The notes beneath the pieces are model-generated. The model did no database searches. It had not been told where the DNA came from and saw nothing but the letters and a program-made list of their open reading frames with translations. From Planctomycetota bacterium (GTDB lineage: Bacteria > Planctomycetota > UBA8108 > JACQVS01): a DNA stretch of 64,000 nucleotides. The stretch is from contig JANQLS010000135.1 of the NCBI GenBank assembly GCA_028280485.1, forward strand, positions 62,001 through 126,000, written 5' to 3'. Of this stretch, positions 28,101 to 35,886 are shown in pieces. The translations under genes were made by a program, and so were the position numbers. Every line of letters begins with the position of its first letter. The stretch's first letter is position 1.

Positions 28101-28684
28101 AAACTCAAGCCGGCGCCTTGTGGCAAGCCATTGAGTCTTGTGAATTAGAGCAGGAGCAAATCTCTGAAGCTCAAAAAGCCTTCTTGTGGGCCTTTGATCC
28201 TCTGGTCGCAGAAGTGGAAGGTTCCACTCTTTATCACGTGCATCGATTGGATGCTCTCGGACGCCCCCGCGACGATTCAAGAATCAGCGTAATCGAAAAA
28301 CAAGGCTCTGCGAAAGACCTCAATTCACGTTGCGATGAAGACAGCCTTTTAAGTGGAACTAAATGGGGAGTCGTCAAGCGCGGCGAGATCTACTTAGGCT
28401 TGGGACAAACCGACAATCGAAAGATTTTAATTCTTCCCGCGATCGGAGAACGCCCTGAAGGGCATCTACTTCTACTTCACTTGAGTCTCAAGGCCTCACC
28501 CATTAACGAAGAGCGTCTACCCGCACTTTCCATGCTCGGAAATCGATTCGAGAAGTTGAAGATTGCCATCACCGAGCATCACCAATCCTGGGATCCTCAA
28601 ATGTTAGAAGGCATCGACAACGAAACGCTGTTCTTTAAATCACCTGAGGAAGTGGCGGAGGCAATAGAGAAAGTTACGGTTTAG
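25187..28684 (+). CDS. Giant GlmS-like amidotransferase with two SIS domains
   Basis: 1165 residues, nearly twice normal GlmS (about 610). It starts MCGIHGLL, so Cys2 is the Ntn nucleophile; LAHTRWASNG, LNGDIDNY and TTDAKIIPVVI complete the glutaminase domain, which is stretched to about 440 residues by insertions. SIS1 (about 540-690) has AVSQSGTTTDTNC and SVASTKAFYAQ; SIS2 (about 715-870) has GSGSSKVAADEIRIKLSEL and KKHIDL, keeping the Glu and His of the isomerase site. The usual C-terminal Lys loop appears as QAKTVTVG near 957-964, displaced by about 90 residues, followed by about 200 residues I do not recognise. It probably makes glucosamine-6-phosphate, but another sugar acceptor is possible. 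GAGGAT precedes the ATG. Confidence 0.85.
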   Translation: MCGIHGLLTSKTPFSSPTQRLQPEKFFNQLSQILTYSSDNLLSEALSTDLKNLQSQCQLWVDKDGFLLLSEDEELRNQLQQYVHELEGWTSKLEQEAQSGEWKNQSSVEQLNELILLSSDLTWTLKWDALANLERVFNLLNSQAACPQARTHAWSLNIILNGIDRLEVRGRDSAGIAVYAHFEDSTSLEQFISELSDQTEWAQQFIERLSLKGLTQGTIVRPESSPSTLLFTFKTAEEVGKMGDNVNTLRDLITTDPIFQKVIRFPKVQIQALAHTRWASNGIVSLENCHPVDSALIDEQQAIVRGGELVAVLNGDIDNYQELCQKYISSTAFEFESSITTDAKIIPVVIDAYYKETGDFEKAFLKAFSEFEGSMAIGVMAAHHPGKILFAQKGSGQGLYFGFGQSTTAVASEMYGLVELTPTYFKAEGERSEQGEIFVVKQHDTKTRTRFLCEYVTTEIPEDRVQKAEITTRDINRGDYPHFLLKEVTESVSTVRKTLRGRFENPQDSEPTFNLGAEVLDPDRLKQFCQGKIRTIQVIGQGTAAIAGDGIARLIKSALANSKHPIEVVSQKATELSAHGLRDDMSDTLIIAVSQSGTTTDTNCTVDLVRERGAWVLGIVNRRNSDLVYKSHGVLYTSDGRDIEMSVASTKAFYAQNVVGEILALALAQAIGSLTSSQLKRRLNSLECLPQAMEQTLTLSDSIYEIAQQFAPRKKYWAMVGSGSSKVAADEIRIKLSELCYKSIASDFTEDKKHIDLSSEPLILVCASGVQEELISDLVKEVAIFKAHQSIPIVITTQGESRFNPYASGIVAVPKIDGELGYLLSTMVGHLFGYHAACSFDHHADTLRHIRSGLAQARSQQTGQTFSFESLELADEWLSQAHELRNLLLDGSLDSCLDPGTATRLALLLQAALSRTPFELPASIVPVTNSETLVEALLDVTSQAIHELARPVDAIKHQAKTVTVGISRGESKTQAGALWQAIESCELEQEQISEAQKAFLWAFDPLVAEVEGSTLYHVHRLDALGRPRDDSRISVIEKQGSAKDLNSRCDEDSLLSGTKWGVVKRGEIYLGLGQTDNRKILILPAIGERPEGHLLLLHLSLKASPINEERLPALSMLGNRFEKLKIAITEHHQSWDPQMLEGIDNETLFFKSPEEVAEAIEKVTV

Positions 28685-28716
28685 TAGTCGGCTCGATCCG
28701 CGAGTCGTATCGGAGC
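28682..28716 (+). repeat. Stop-codon repeat F, copy 1
   Basis: TAGTAGTCGGCTCGATCC followed by GCGAGTCGTATCGGAGC. Its first TAG is the stop codon of the GlmS-like gene. Other copies at 44342, 44770 (inverted), 55839 and 56451 (inverted). Confidence 0.85.
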
Positions 28717-28757
28717 AGATAAGTTGTGCTTGGAGAGTTCACTTCAAGAACTAATTA

Positions 28758-28833
28758 GTTCCTGTTGAATAAACAGGAACCAAGCCGAGTTGGGATCAAC
28801 TCGGCCATGAATAAAGACCCTAGGTCTTTATTC
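28758..28833. terminator. Three consecutive perfect hairpins
   Basis: GTTCCTGTT/AACAGGAAC (28758-28780), GCCGAGTTG/CAACTCGGC (28784-28805) and GAATAAAGACC/GGTCTTTATTC (28809-28833) follow each other with three-base gaps. No clean U-tract, yet this is the likely transcript end of the GlmS-like gene. The rest of the 350-base gap holds repeat I and one family E arm. Confidence 0.6.
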
Positions 28834-28880
28834 CATTATTACTGCGTAGGAGCGAAAATCCTATGTTTAGCGGAGTGAAA

Positions 28881-28937
28881 GCAAATCGGAGATTTGCTGG
28901 ATTGGTTGAATCTTCCTCCGAAGGAGCAAGATTCAAC
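28881..28937. repeat. Two-hairpin repeat I, copy 1
   Basis: GCAAATC/GATTTGC (28881-28897) followed by GTTGAATCTT/AAGATTCAAC (28905-28937) with CTCCGAAGGAG in the loop. A second, less perfect copy lies at 32624-32680. Confidence 0.8.
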
Positions 28938-28994
28938 AAAAACTAATTAAGGTTTTCTCGAAGTTCCTCTATAGCCATTAAATGAAATCACCAA

Positions 28995-29024
28995 CCCTCC
29001 AAGCCCGAAGCTTTAGCGAGGGAT
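28995..29024. repeat. Single arm of repeat family E
   Basis: Thirty bases identical to one arm of the 19670-19752 inverted repeat. It ends ten bases before the stop of the minus-strand dehydrogenase gene. The second arm is missing here. Confidence 0.85.
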
Positions 29025-29034
29025 AATCGATCCA

Positions 29035-30114
29035 TCAAGGCTTAATCACCACCTTGATCGCTTCTTTTCGGATCATACTTCTCAGGGCTTCTTCCACTTG
29101 AGAAATAGGCAGGGTCTTTGAGAGTAAGGCTTCTGACGGAAAATTGGGGTCGGCTAAAATGTCTAAAGACCGCCTTACGGTGTCGGGGCGATGATGGTAG
29201 ACGCCTTTGAGGGTGATTTCACTGTAGTGAACTAAGTGGGTGTCAAGTTCGATAGAGGTTCCAGGAGCGCAGCCTCCGAAGAAATTAACTAAGCCTCCCG
29301 CTTGGACACATTTCAATGCATCCGACCACACTTCGGGTACGCCTGTGGCTTCGACGACTACTGGAGCTCCTTCACCCCCTTGGGTTCTTTGACGAGCTCT
29401 CTCCCATTGCCCACCTCCTCGTTCAATTTGAATCGTTTCACTCGCCCCAAAGGTTTTACCAAGTTCCAAGCGATTAGGATTTGGATCGGCTAAGAGCACG
29501 CGGCAACCTTCGCGAGCTAAGACACCCACAAAGAGTTGGCCGATGGGGCCACCTCCGAAGAGAAGCACTTCGGCCGGGCCTTGTTGGCGATAGCGGTCGA
29601 GATCTAAGGCATCGACGCCGTGAAGGACGCAGGCTAAAGGCTCGGTTAAGGAAGCACGCTCGAAGGAAAGTTCATCGGGAAGAAGGTGAGTGTTCTTTTC
29701 TTGAAATCGAGCTGGGACTTTGAGGTACTCAGCGAATGCTCCGTTGAGATAATGCAGATCTTCACAAAGATTTTCCCTTTGGATCAAGCAATACTTACAT
29801 GTTCCACAAGGGGCGGAGTTGGCGACGACCACGCGATCTCCGGGTTTGAATTTAGTAACTTCGGGTCCGACCTGAGCGACCGTTCCTGCCATTTCATGAC
29901 CAAACAAGGTGGGGACTTTGAGCATGCGAGGATGCCCCCCTCGTTTGAAGACTTTTACATCGGTTCCACAAGTGGTGGCGGCTTCGACTTTCAACAAGAA
30001 CTCGCCCGGACCGACTTCTGGCACGGGGACTTCTCGGATTTCGATGTGTTCCGGCCCTAATAAAACGGCACCTTGCATGTTGGATGGAAGAGGGGTGTTC
30101 AATGGAGACCTCAT
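29035..30114 (-). CDS. Zinc-dependent medium-chain alcohol/polyol dehydrogenase
   Basis: 359 residues. MDR fold: catalytic-zinc Cys in TTCGTDVKVFKRGG, GHEMAGTVAQVG, four structural-zinc cysteines in CGTCKYC and the following ENLC, and Rossmann GGGPIGQL. It resembles sorbitol/threonine dehydrogenases and the group used on sugar alcohols or sugar acids; substrate unknown. It follows a second dehydrogenase of the same family on the same strand with only 10 bases between them, so the pair probably forms a two-step oxidation route. The start ATG lacks a good ribosome site, which suggests translational coupling. Confidence 0.88.
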   Translation of the reverse strand: MRSPLNTPLPSNMQGAVLLGPEHIEIREVPVPEVGPGEFLLKVEAATTCGTDVKVFKRGGHPRMLKVPTLFGHEMAGTVAQVGPEVTKFKPGDRVVVANSAPCGTCKYCLIQRENLCEDLHYLNGAFAEYLKVPARFQEKNTHLLPDELSFERASLTEPLACVLHGVDALDLDRYRQQGPAEVLLFGGGPIGQLFVGVLAREGCRVLLADPNPNRLELGKTFGASETIQIERGGGQWERARQRTQGGEGAPVVVEATGVPEVWSDALKCVQAGGLVNFFGGCAPGTSIELDTHLVHYSEITLKGVYHHRPDTVRRSLDILADPNFPSEALLSKTLPISQVEEALRSMIRKEAIKVVIKP

Positions 30115-30124
30115 CGGTGAGATA

Positions 30125-31186
30125 TTAGGGATCGGGATAATAAACGACTTTGAGGGCTTCTAAGTTTCGACTCAGTTCGATGCCCTTATCGAATTCACTG
30201 AGAGGGAATTTATGAGTGACTAAGGGGCGAGGATCGAGTCGGCCCGAGGTTAAAAGGTCGAAAGTCTTTTCTTGTTCCTTCAACGCTCCAGAATAAGTGG
30301 AGAGGATTTTTATTTCATACTTGAAGGCTCGGTTTAAATCAAAATTAGCTCGTTCGCCTTCTTTGGCGTGAGCGAAGAGAACGATGCTTCCGCCTTGACG
30401 CAACATATCGAAGGCACTGTTGAGTAAGGTCGCTCCTCCGACGGTGTCAAAGATGGCATCGAGCCCGAGGTCGTTACTCAGTTGTTGAGCCTTCGCTTTT
30501 GCTTCTGTTCCTGGAGCGACTGCGACACTGGCGCCAAGAGATAGAGCGAGCTCCCGGCGATCGGGTTTGGGATCAACGATTAAGATTTGAGCCTCTGGCT
30601 CTAAGGCCTTGAGGACCAAGAGGTGGAGTAGCCCCATGCTCCCGCCCCCGAGAATTCCTATTCGTGAATCTCGCTTTAAGTCGATTTTTTCAATTCCTCG
30701 GAGTACGCAGGCAGCTGGTTCTAAAAAGATGGCGGAAAGATCATCTAAATCATCCGGGCAACGTTGCGCAGCGTACTGAACGGCCCGCGGGCGAAGTAAG
30801 ATGTATTCAGAAAATCCACCGGGAATGAGAAGGTTTTCACGAAAGACATCGCAAAGGGTTTCACTCCCTCTTAAGCAGAGGGGGCACTCACCGCAGGACA
30901 CGTGGTGGGGGACAACCAACCGATCACCCGTCTTATAATTCTCAACTTCTTCTCCAACGCTGACGACTTCACCCACCAGCTCATGGCCAAGAACCATTCC
31001 ATCGGTCGTCGTTTGATTTGCTAACTTAAAAAGATCCGTCCCACACAAGCCCACCCAGCGAAGCTTCATAAGAAGCTCATCGGCTTGAATTGAAGGAGTT
31101 TCAACCGATTGAAGCTGGGTATTGCCGAAGCGGTCACACACGATGGCTTGGTGAGACGCTGGGGAGGGATTTTGCCGAGTGTTCAT
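30125..31186 (-). CDS. Zinc-dependent medium-chain dehydrogenase, second of a pair
   Basis: 353 residues from ATG 31186; a TTG at 31195 would add three residues. Hallmarks: GLCGTDLFK, GHELVGEVVSVGEEV, the structural zinc cluster CGECPLC and SETLC, Rossmann GGGSMGLL. Only moderately similar to its neighbour. It lies 15 bases after the DUF2017 gene stop, so the run clpS-DUF2017-dehydrogenase-dehydrogenase may be one transcript. Substrate unknown; sugar alcohols, threonine-like hydroxy acids or sugar lactone precursors are candidates from the family. Confidence 0.86.
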   Translation of the reverse strand: MNTRQNPSPASHQAIVCDRFGNTQLQSVETPSIQADELLMKLRWVGLCGTDLFKLANQTTTDGMVLGHELVGEVVSVGEEVENYKTGDRLVVPHHVSCGECPLCLRGSETLCDVFRENLLIPGGFSEYILLRPRAVQYAAQRCPDDLDDLSAIFLEPAACVLRGIEKIDLKRDSRIGILGGGSMGLLHLLVLKALEPEAQILIVDPKPDRRELALSLGASVAVAPGTEAKAKAQQLSNDLGLDAIFDTVGGATLLNSAFDMLRQGGSIVLFAHAKEGERANFDLNRAFKYEIKILSTYSGALKEQEKTFDLLTSGRLDPRPLVTHKFPLSEFDKGIELSRNLEALKVVYYPDP

Positions 31187-31201
31187 ATCGGGCAACTGAA
31201 T

Positions 31202-31939
31202 TTAGGTGGGTTTATTTTCTTCAGGATCATCGGATGGTTCGTCGTCGAAGGGAGAGAAGAAAAAATCGTCTTCGCCGTCGTCATCGTCATCATCGTCGTC
31301 GTCGTCATCATCATCGCCCGAGAGATCGTACTCTTCAGAAATCTCTTTTAAGAACGGGAGCTCTCCATCTTCCGAGAGCCCTTTTAAGACCTCTGCCATG
31401 TCGAGTTCTTTAGGAGCGCCCAAGCCTTCAGCTTCTCTTAAGCCCCGGATGACCGCGCCTTCAAGTTGGGCGATGCGCTCCATGAGAATAATTTCATCTA
31501 AATGAGGGGAGTCCTCATCGATGTCTTGATTCCAGTCATCATCTTCGATTTTTAAATTAGTGCCGATCAGGATTCTCAGGTCGTGAAGAAATCCTAACCA
31601 CATCGAGAGGTCTTCATCGGTGAGACTGATGTGAAGAATTTCGACTTCTTCGCTTTCAGCGTGGATCGATTCACTCTGGGCGATGTTTTCTTCGAAGCGA
31701 TTGAGGCAATCCATTTTCCCTTTGAGGATGTCTTCTCGCATGAGGCTTTGGTATTCGGCTTCAGCGAGTGGGTCCTTTCGGTAACCTTGAGGGAAGAGAG
31801 CTTGACCGAGTTCACTTTCAAAGTCGGGATTTTCTAATACTTCTCGAAGTTGCTTGGGAAGGGCTTTGAGGTCGAAATCTTCATCGACTAAGACGAGAAT
31901 GGCCCAACCGTTTTCCCCTTCTCGAGTCATCCAGATCAT
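31202..31939 (-). CDS. DUF2017 family protein with poly-Asp tail
   Basis: 245 residues, very acidic. The family pattern is clear: LGQALFPQGYRKDPLAEAEY, MREDILKGKMDCL and DLSMWLGFLHDLRILIGTNL. DUF2017 genes stand beside clpS mainly in actinobacteria, and here too the gene directly follows clpS, so a part in ClpS/Clp-dependent proteolysis is a fair inference. The C terminus (about 212-232) holds a run of 13 aspartates encoded by a GAC/GAT microsatellite at about 31280-31319, then an acidic end. A strong GGGAGG site lies upstream. No enzymatic motif seen. Confidence 0.82.
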   Translation of the reverse strand: MIWMTREGENGWAILVLVDEDFDLKALPKQLREVLENPDFESELGQALFPQGYRKDPLAEAEYQSLMREDILKGKMDCLNRFEENIAQSESIHAESEEVEILHISLTDEDLSMWLGFLHDLRILIGTNLKIEDDDWNQDIDEDSPHLDEIILMERIAQLEGAVIRGLREAEGLGAPKELDMAEVLKGLSEDGELPFLKEISEEYDLSGDDDDDDDDDDDDDGEDDFFFSPFDDEPSDDPEENKPT

Positions 31940-31995
31940 GATTTTTTAACCTCCCAATTTAAGGGGAGGAACATCTTATTCATTTCGAGCATCCT

Positions 31996-32391
31996 TTATT
32001 CTTCTGTTTGCTCGAGGCTGGCCTGGAGACCGAAACCGTGGAGGCGAGAGACGTAGTACTCAGCTTTTTCACGGTCTACAGTGGTGACGATCGATCGACC
32101 CCTTTGGTGAACTTCCAACATCAATTGGGTGGCTCGTTCTTCTGAATAACCAAATAGCTTTCTGAAAACATAGACGACATAATCCATCAGAGTGATGGGG
32201 TCGTTCCAAACGATGACGTTCCAAGGGCGATCTAATGCCGTTTTCGAAACGGTTTCGGGGCTTGTTGATTCGCCCGGGTCCGCTGAGCCCTGAGGGGCGA
32301 AGTTGCCCATCAGCAGTTCTTCAGAAGGAGAATTCACTTCCTCAGTGTTGGAATCAATGAAATTTAGGGGGTCGTTCTTTAATGTCGTCAT
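31996..32391 (-). CDS. clpS: ATP-dependent Clp protease adaptor ClpS
   Basis: 131 residues from ATG 32391. The core at about 47-128 is standard ClpS: RPWNVIVWNDPITLMDYVVYVF holds the N-degron pocket Asn and Asp, then LMLEVHQRGRSIV and AEYYVSRLHGFGL. It delivers N-end-rule substrates to ClpAP or ClpCP. The N-terminal 45 residues are an unusually long, Ser/Pro/Glu-rich extension; in ClpS this region enters the Clp pore. First gene of the likely clpS-DUF2017 unit. No clpA or clpP in the window. Confidence 0.94.
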   Translation of the reverse strand: MTTLKNDPLNFIDSNTEEVNSPSEELLMGNFAPQGSADPGESTSPETVSKTALDRPWNVIVWNDPITLMDYVVYVFRKLFGYSEERATQLMLEVHQRGRSIVTTVDREKAEYYVSRLHGFGLQASLEQTEE

Positions 32392-32706
32392 TCTCAAAAG
32401 GTGGAAAGTCAGTTAGCTCCTGAAATCTTCATATCGGGTACCGAATCTTAGGGCTACTCTACGCCATCTCTACTCTTCAATTTAACTTCTAAATCAAAAC
32501 TAAGCTGGGTCCCTATCTTACGTTCTTCCGATCGCCGAGAAAAGAGGGCAAGTGGATATTTAAGTTCAAAGCACTTTATTTTAAACTAACTCTCCATTCA
32601 GTTGGCTCTTACTGAAAATATTAACAAATCTATGATTTGCTGGATCGGTTGAAACGGGCTCCGAAGGAGCTTGATTCAATAAATATTAAATCGAAAGCGA
32701 ACCCCA
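32392..32706. repeat. Divergent gap with repeat I, copy 2
   Basis: About 310 bases between clpS (-) and the transporter gene (+). Copy 2 of repeat I occupies 32624-32680 and keeps the loop CTCCGAAGGAG. No promoter could be assigned with confidence. Confidence 0.65.
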
Positions 32707-34272
32707 TTGACTGAGCTTCCTCCTACTGAACAAACATCGAAGTTTCCACCTAGGAAGCTAATTTTTATTATCTTAGGGATCCTTCTGGCTGTCGTTATCT
32801 TTAATATCGATAGCCCTCTCCAAGATTTTTCTTGGACGGATGTCGATGGGAATACCCAATCTTTTGGATCTCGTCCTGCTTTCGCGGCTGGAATTGGGCT
32901 TCTCATGGCGTTTCTTTGGATTACCGAAGCGATTCCGATTCATTATACCGCCTTGCTACCTCTTTTGCTTTTTCCGATCTTCGGAGTCTTCGGAGAGTCC
33001 TTTATTCAGTCGAATTGGACGGCTCTTAAACCTTATTTAAATTCTTTTAACTTTTTATTCTTGGGGGGAATGGGAATCGCTGCCGCGATGCAGCAATGGA
33101 ATTTGCATCGACGGATCGCATTAAAAATTTTAAGCCTCCTCGGCACTCGCCCTTCCAAAATTCTATTAGGGATGATCCTCGCCACTGGGTTCATCTCAAT
33201 GTGGATTTCAAATACGGCGACCGCGGCGATGATGCTTCCAATCGGTTTAGCCATCATCACTCAGATTGAACACCAAACGGGGGGGAAGAGATTAGATTAC
33301 TTCGGGGGAGCTTTGATGCTCGCCATCGCTTACGGTGCGAATGTAGGAGGGATGGGAAGTAAGATCGGTACGGGACCTAATGTGGTTTTTTGCAGTCAAG
33401 TCTCGGATCACTTGGGACGAGATATTACCTTTTTAGAGTTCTTCAAAATTGGACTTCCGTTCATGGTGGTTTTCTTGCCTCTGATTTGGCTTGTCCTTTG
33501 GATTTTTGGGCGAAGGGATGCCCCTCAAGAAGACATGGGCGCTTCCGTGATCCGAAAGCAACTCGCCGACCTGGGGAAGATGAAGCTCGGGGAGAGAATC
33601 GTTGCGACGGTTTTCGTTCTTACTTGCGTTTCGTGGATGTTCAGTAGTGGTATTCATTATTTGACTCAAGATCTTTTCACGGAACCGATGCAACAAATCG
33701 GACTTACTTTTAAAAGTAAACACATCGAGGCTTGGGCAGCGATTTTAGCTTTTTTAAGTCTGATGGTGATTCGGGTAAAAAGGTCACCTGAAGAGGCTTC
33801 GACGGTTCCCACTTTGAAGCTCACTCAATTGAAGGTGATTCCCTGGTCAACCTTAATTCTCCTGGGGGGTGGGTTCTCATTAGCTGCGGGAATCAAGGCG
33901 AGTGGCCTATCCTACTGGTTGGGAGATGGTATGGCGACCCTTAAAGATTATCCCCCGATGGTTCAATTTTTAGGGATCACCACGTTGACAATCTTCTTCG
34001 GTGCTATCGCCAGTAATGTTGCGACGACCCAAGTGATGATGGTGATTTTAATCGGTGCGGGGATGCAAGATGGAATGGCTTTGATGGGCGCAGCCGCCTT
34101 AGCAGCCAGTTGTGATTTTATGCTCCCAGCGGGTACTCCACCCAACGCGATTGTATTTGGAAGCGGTTATTTGACTGTGCCTCGAATGGCGAGCACGGGT
34201 TTCGTTTTGAATGTCGTCGCCGCGATATTGTTGGGGCTGTGGGGGTATTTTGGGATCAGGGCGGTGCTTTAG
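32707..34272 (+). CDS. DASS/SLC13-type sodium-coupled anion symporter
   Basis: 521 residues, about 11-13 membrane segments. Typical of divalent anion:Na+ symporters (dicarboxylate, sulfate or phosphate): SNTATAAMMLP carries the SNT sodium-binding motif, with a second one in ATTQVMMVILIG and the PAGTPPNAIVFGSG segment near the end. It starts at TTG 32707, because the next Met is after the first membrane segment; no good ribosome site is visible. The last codon is followed by a TAG that is also the first bases of repeat block C. Close sulfate-assimilation genes lie 6 kb away, but there is no direct link. Confidence 0.88.
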   Translation: MTELPPTEQTSKFPPRKLIFIILGILLAVVIFNIDSPLQDFSWTDVDGNTQSFGSRPAFAAGIGLLMAFLWITEAIPIHYTALLPLLLFPIFGVFGESFIQSNWTALKPYLNSFNFLFLGGMGIAAAMQQWNLHRRIALKILSLLGTRPSKILLGMILATGFISMWISNTATAAMMLPIGLAIITQIEHQTGGKRLDYFGGALMLAIAYGANVGGMGSKIGTGPNVVFCSQVSDHLGRDITFLEFFKIGLPFMVVFLPLIWLVLWIFGRRDAPQEDMGASVIRKQLADLGKMKLGERIVATVFVLTCVSWMFSSGIHYLTQDLFTEPMQQIGLTFKSKHIEAWAAILAFLSLMVIRVKRSPEEASTVPTLKLTQLKVIPWSTLILLGGGFSLAAGIKASGLSYWLGDGMATLKDYPPMVQFLGITTLTIFFGAIASNVATTQVMMVILIGAGMQDGMALMGAAALAASCDFMLPAGTPPNAIVFGSGYLTVPRMASTGFVLNVVAAILLGLWGYFGIRAVL

Positions 34273-34541
34273 GGGCGTCCCTTGTGGGCGCCCGTTCCCC
34301 AAAACGATGCGGATTTCTTCAAGGTTGATATTCCATTTAGGGAATTGGGCAGGGGCGAGCCCTGCCCCTACAGATGGGATGCTGATTAATGCTTTCAACT
34401 TAACTAGCCCGAAGCGCTAGCGAGGGGTGTCCTCCCTTCGGACAGGCACGATCTTTATTTAAGTCCTTAGTACTCAGAATTACCGATTTGCTTCGCATGG
34501 CTCGAAGGTCGAGCCTGCCACTAACACTTCGGGCTAGTTAA
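34270..34541. repeat. Composite repeat block C
   Basis: A truncated GTAGGGGC-type unit begins at the transporter stop codon TAG (34270) and ends with GCCCCTAC at 34371. A 28-base arm (34400-34427, core CGAAGCGCTAGCGAG) and a partial opposite arm CTTCGGGCTAGTTAA (34527-34541) follow. Same family as blocks A, B and D. It fills the convergent gap up to the MFS gene. Confidence 0.9.
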
Positions 34542-34596
34542 GAGGTTCGTACCCGTTAGACGTGAATCCATTTATAGGTTTGAATGACCTTGCCGC

Positions 34597-35886
34597 CTAC
34601 CTCTCCCGGTACAAAAACGCAAAGATCGCTGCAAATGTCGCTAAGGTCATCATCGGAGTGGCAATAAGGAATACACTGGAAGTTGAAAAGCCTTGGTTCA
34701 TCAACCAAGGTGCGAGGTAAGTTCCTGTCCCTCCAACGGCGAAGACTAAAACAAATTTTAAACCGTAAACGCTCCCTCGCCATTGAGGAGGAGAGTAATC
34801 AGCGATCAAAGTGTTCTCGATGGGTTGAACGGCGAAGAAGAATATCGATCCGAGGCAAGCCATCGCTACTAAGGGGGCTCCCGATAAAAAGGCGAGGATC
34901 AGTACGGATGGAATGATCAAGAAATAGTTGATCATGTAGAGGCGAAGTTTCTCTCTTTTGTCAGCCAAATACCCGGCAGCAAACTGACCTAAGATACCAA
35001 AGGTCAACACCAAGGCTGTGAGAGCACCGCCGAGCTTTGCTTCTTGACTTCCCTTTTGCTCGGCCGAACTTTCAGTGTTTGACTCTGGAGTCACCGAGGA
35101 ATCCACCGTCGTGTTTTCTTGAGGTGTCAAGTGAGAGGGGAGGGTCGTGGTATAGACGTGATAAAACACACCGCCACAAGTCATGGCTAATAGAAGCAAG
35201 GCTAAGATGATGACCTTGCTTCGCTGAAGCTTGGGGGGAGGAGCGATCTCGCCGTTTTGTTGTCGTTTTTTCTTGGGAAACGCGGCCGGCCCTAAATCCA
35301 TAAAGAGGAAAACGACAGTAAAGACTAGGGTGAAGCCGGCCACACTAAAGTAAGCCCATCTCCAAGTGGTATCGGTGCTAAAGAAGCTAGCCAATAGGGG
35401 TCCCAAGGCCGTTCCTAGACTTCCGGCAATGCCGTTGATTCCCATCGCCATGCCTTTTTTTTCGACTCCTTTGGAGATGAGTGAAGTCCCCACGGGATGG
35501 TAGATGCTCGTCGCCAGACCCAATATGACACAACCGACCGTTAAGACTTGCCAGGATTCACTGAATCCGATGATTGTTCCTCCGAGCGCACAACCCAAGA
35601 AGAAGAGTATTAAGAGTAACTTTTCACCGAATTGATCGCTGAGCCAACCAGCGGGAATCGAACCCACTCCAAAACAAACTCCCAAGATCATGAAGTAGAA
35701 GGCGGCTTGTTCCCGGGCTTCTTCCTCTCTCCCGATACCAAAGTCTTCCGCTACTAAGAAATCAGTTCCGATTAGAACAAGTAACGATACGTGAAGAATG
35801 GTAAAGACATGAGTCAGCACATGGGCGACACAAGTCGCCGCCATGATGGTGAAGGTGTAATTCTTCGCTGGCGGGGAATCGCTCAC
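34597..35886 (-). CDS. MFS transporter
   Basis: 429 residues from GTG 35886, which overlaps the end of the upstream ptsP-like gene (GTGA). Twelve membrane segments with the MFS loop motif GWLSDQFGEK between TM2 and TM3 and GYLADKREKLR in the second half. The central cytoplasmic loop and a Ser/Thr/Glu-rich extracytoplasmic loop (about 255-285) are long. Substrate unknown; resemblance to FSM/fosmidomycin-resistance or nitrate-type carriers is only general. Cotranscription with a PTS Enzyme I homologue hints at regulated sugar or nitrogen uptake. Confidence 0.85.
   Translation of the reverse strand: MSDSPPAKNYTFTIMAATCVAHVLTHVFTILHVSLLVLIGTDFLVAEDFGIGREEEAREQAAFYFMILGVCFGVGSIPAGWLSDQFGEKLLLILFFLGCALGGTIIGFSESWQVLTVGCVILGLATSIYHPVGTSLISKGVEKKGMAMGINGIAGSLGTALGPLLASFFSTDTTWRWAYFSVAGFTLVFTVVFLFMDLGPAAFPKKKRQQNGEIAPPPKLQRSKVIILALLLLAMTCGGVFYHVYTTTLPSHLTPQENTTVDSSVTPESNTESSAEQKGSQEAKLGGALTALVLTFGILGQFAAGYLADKREKLRLYMINYFLIIPSVLILAFLSGAPLVAMACLGSIFFFAVQPIENTLIADYSPPQWRGSVYGLKFVLVFAVGGTGTYLAPWLMNQGFSTSSVFLIATPMMTLATFAAIFAFLYRER

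Noticed and set aside
31206-31505. 99-residue Ser-rich plus-strand open frame
   Set aside because: Antisense image of the poly-Asp microsatellite in the DUF2017 gene.
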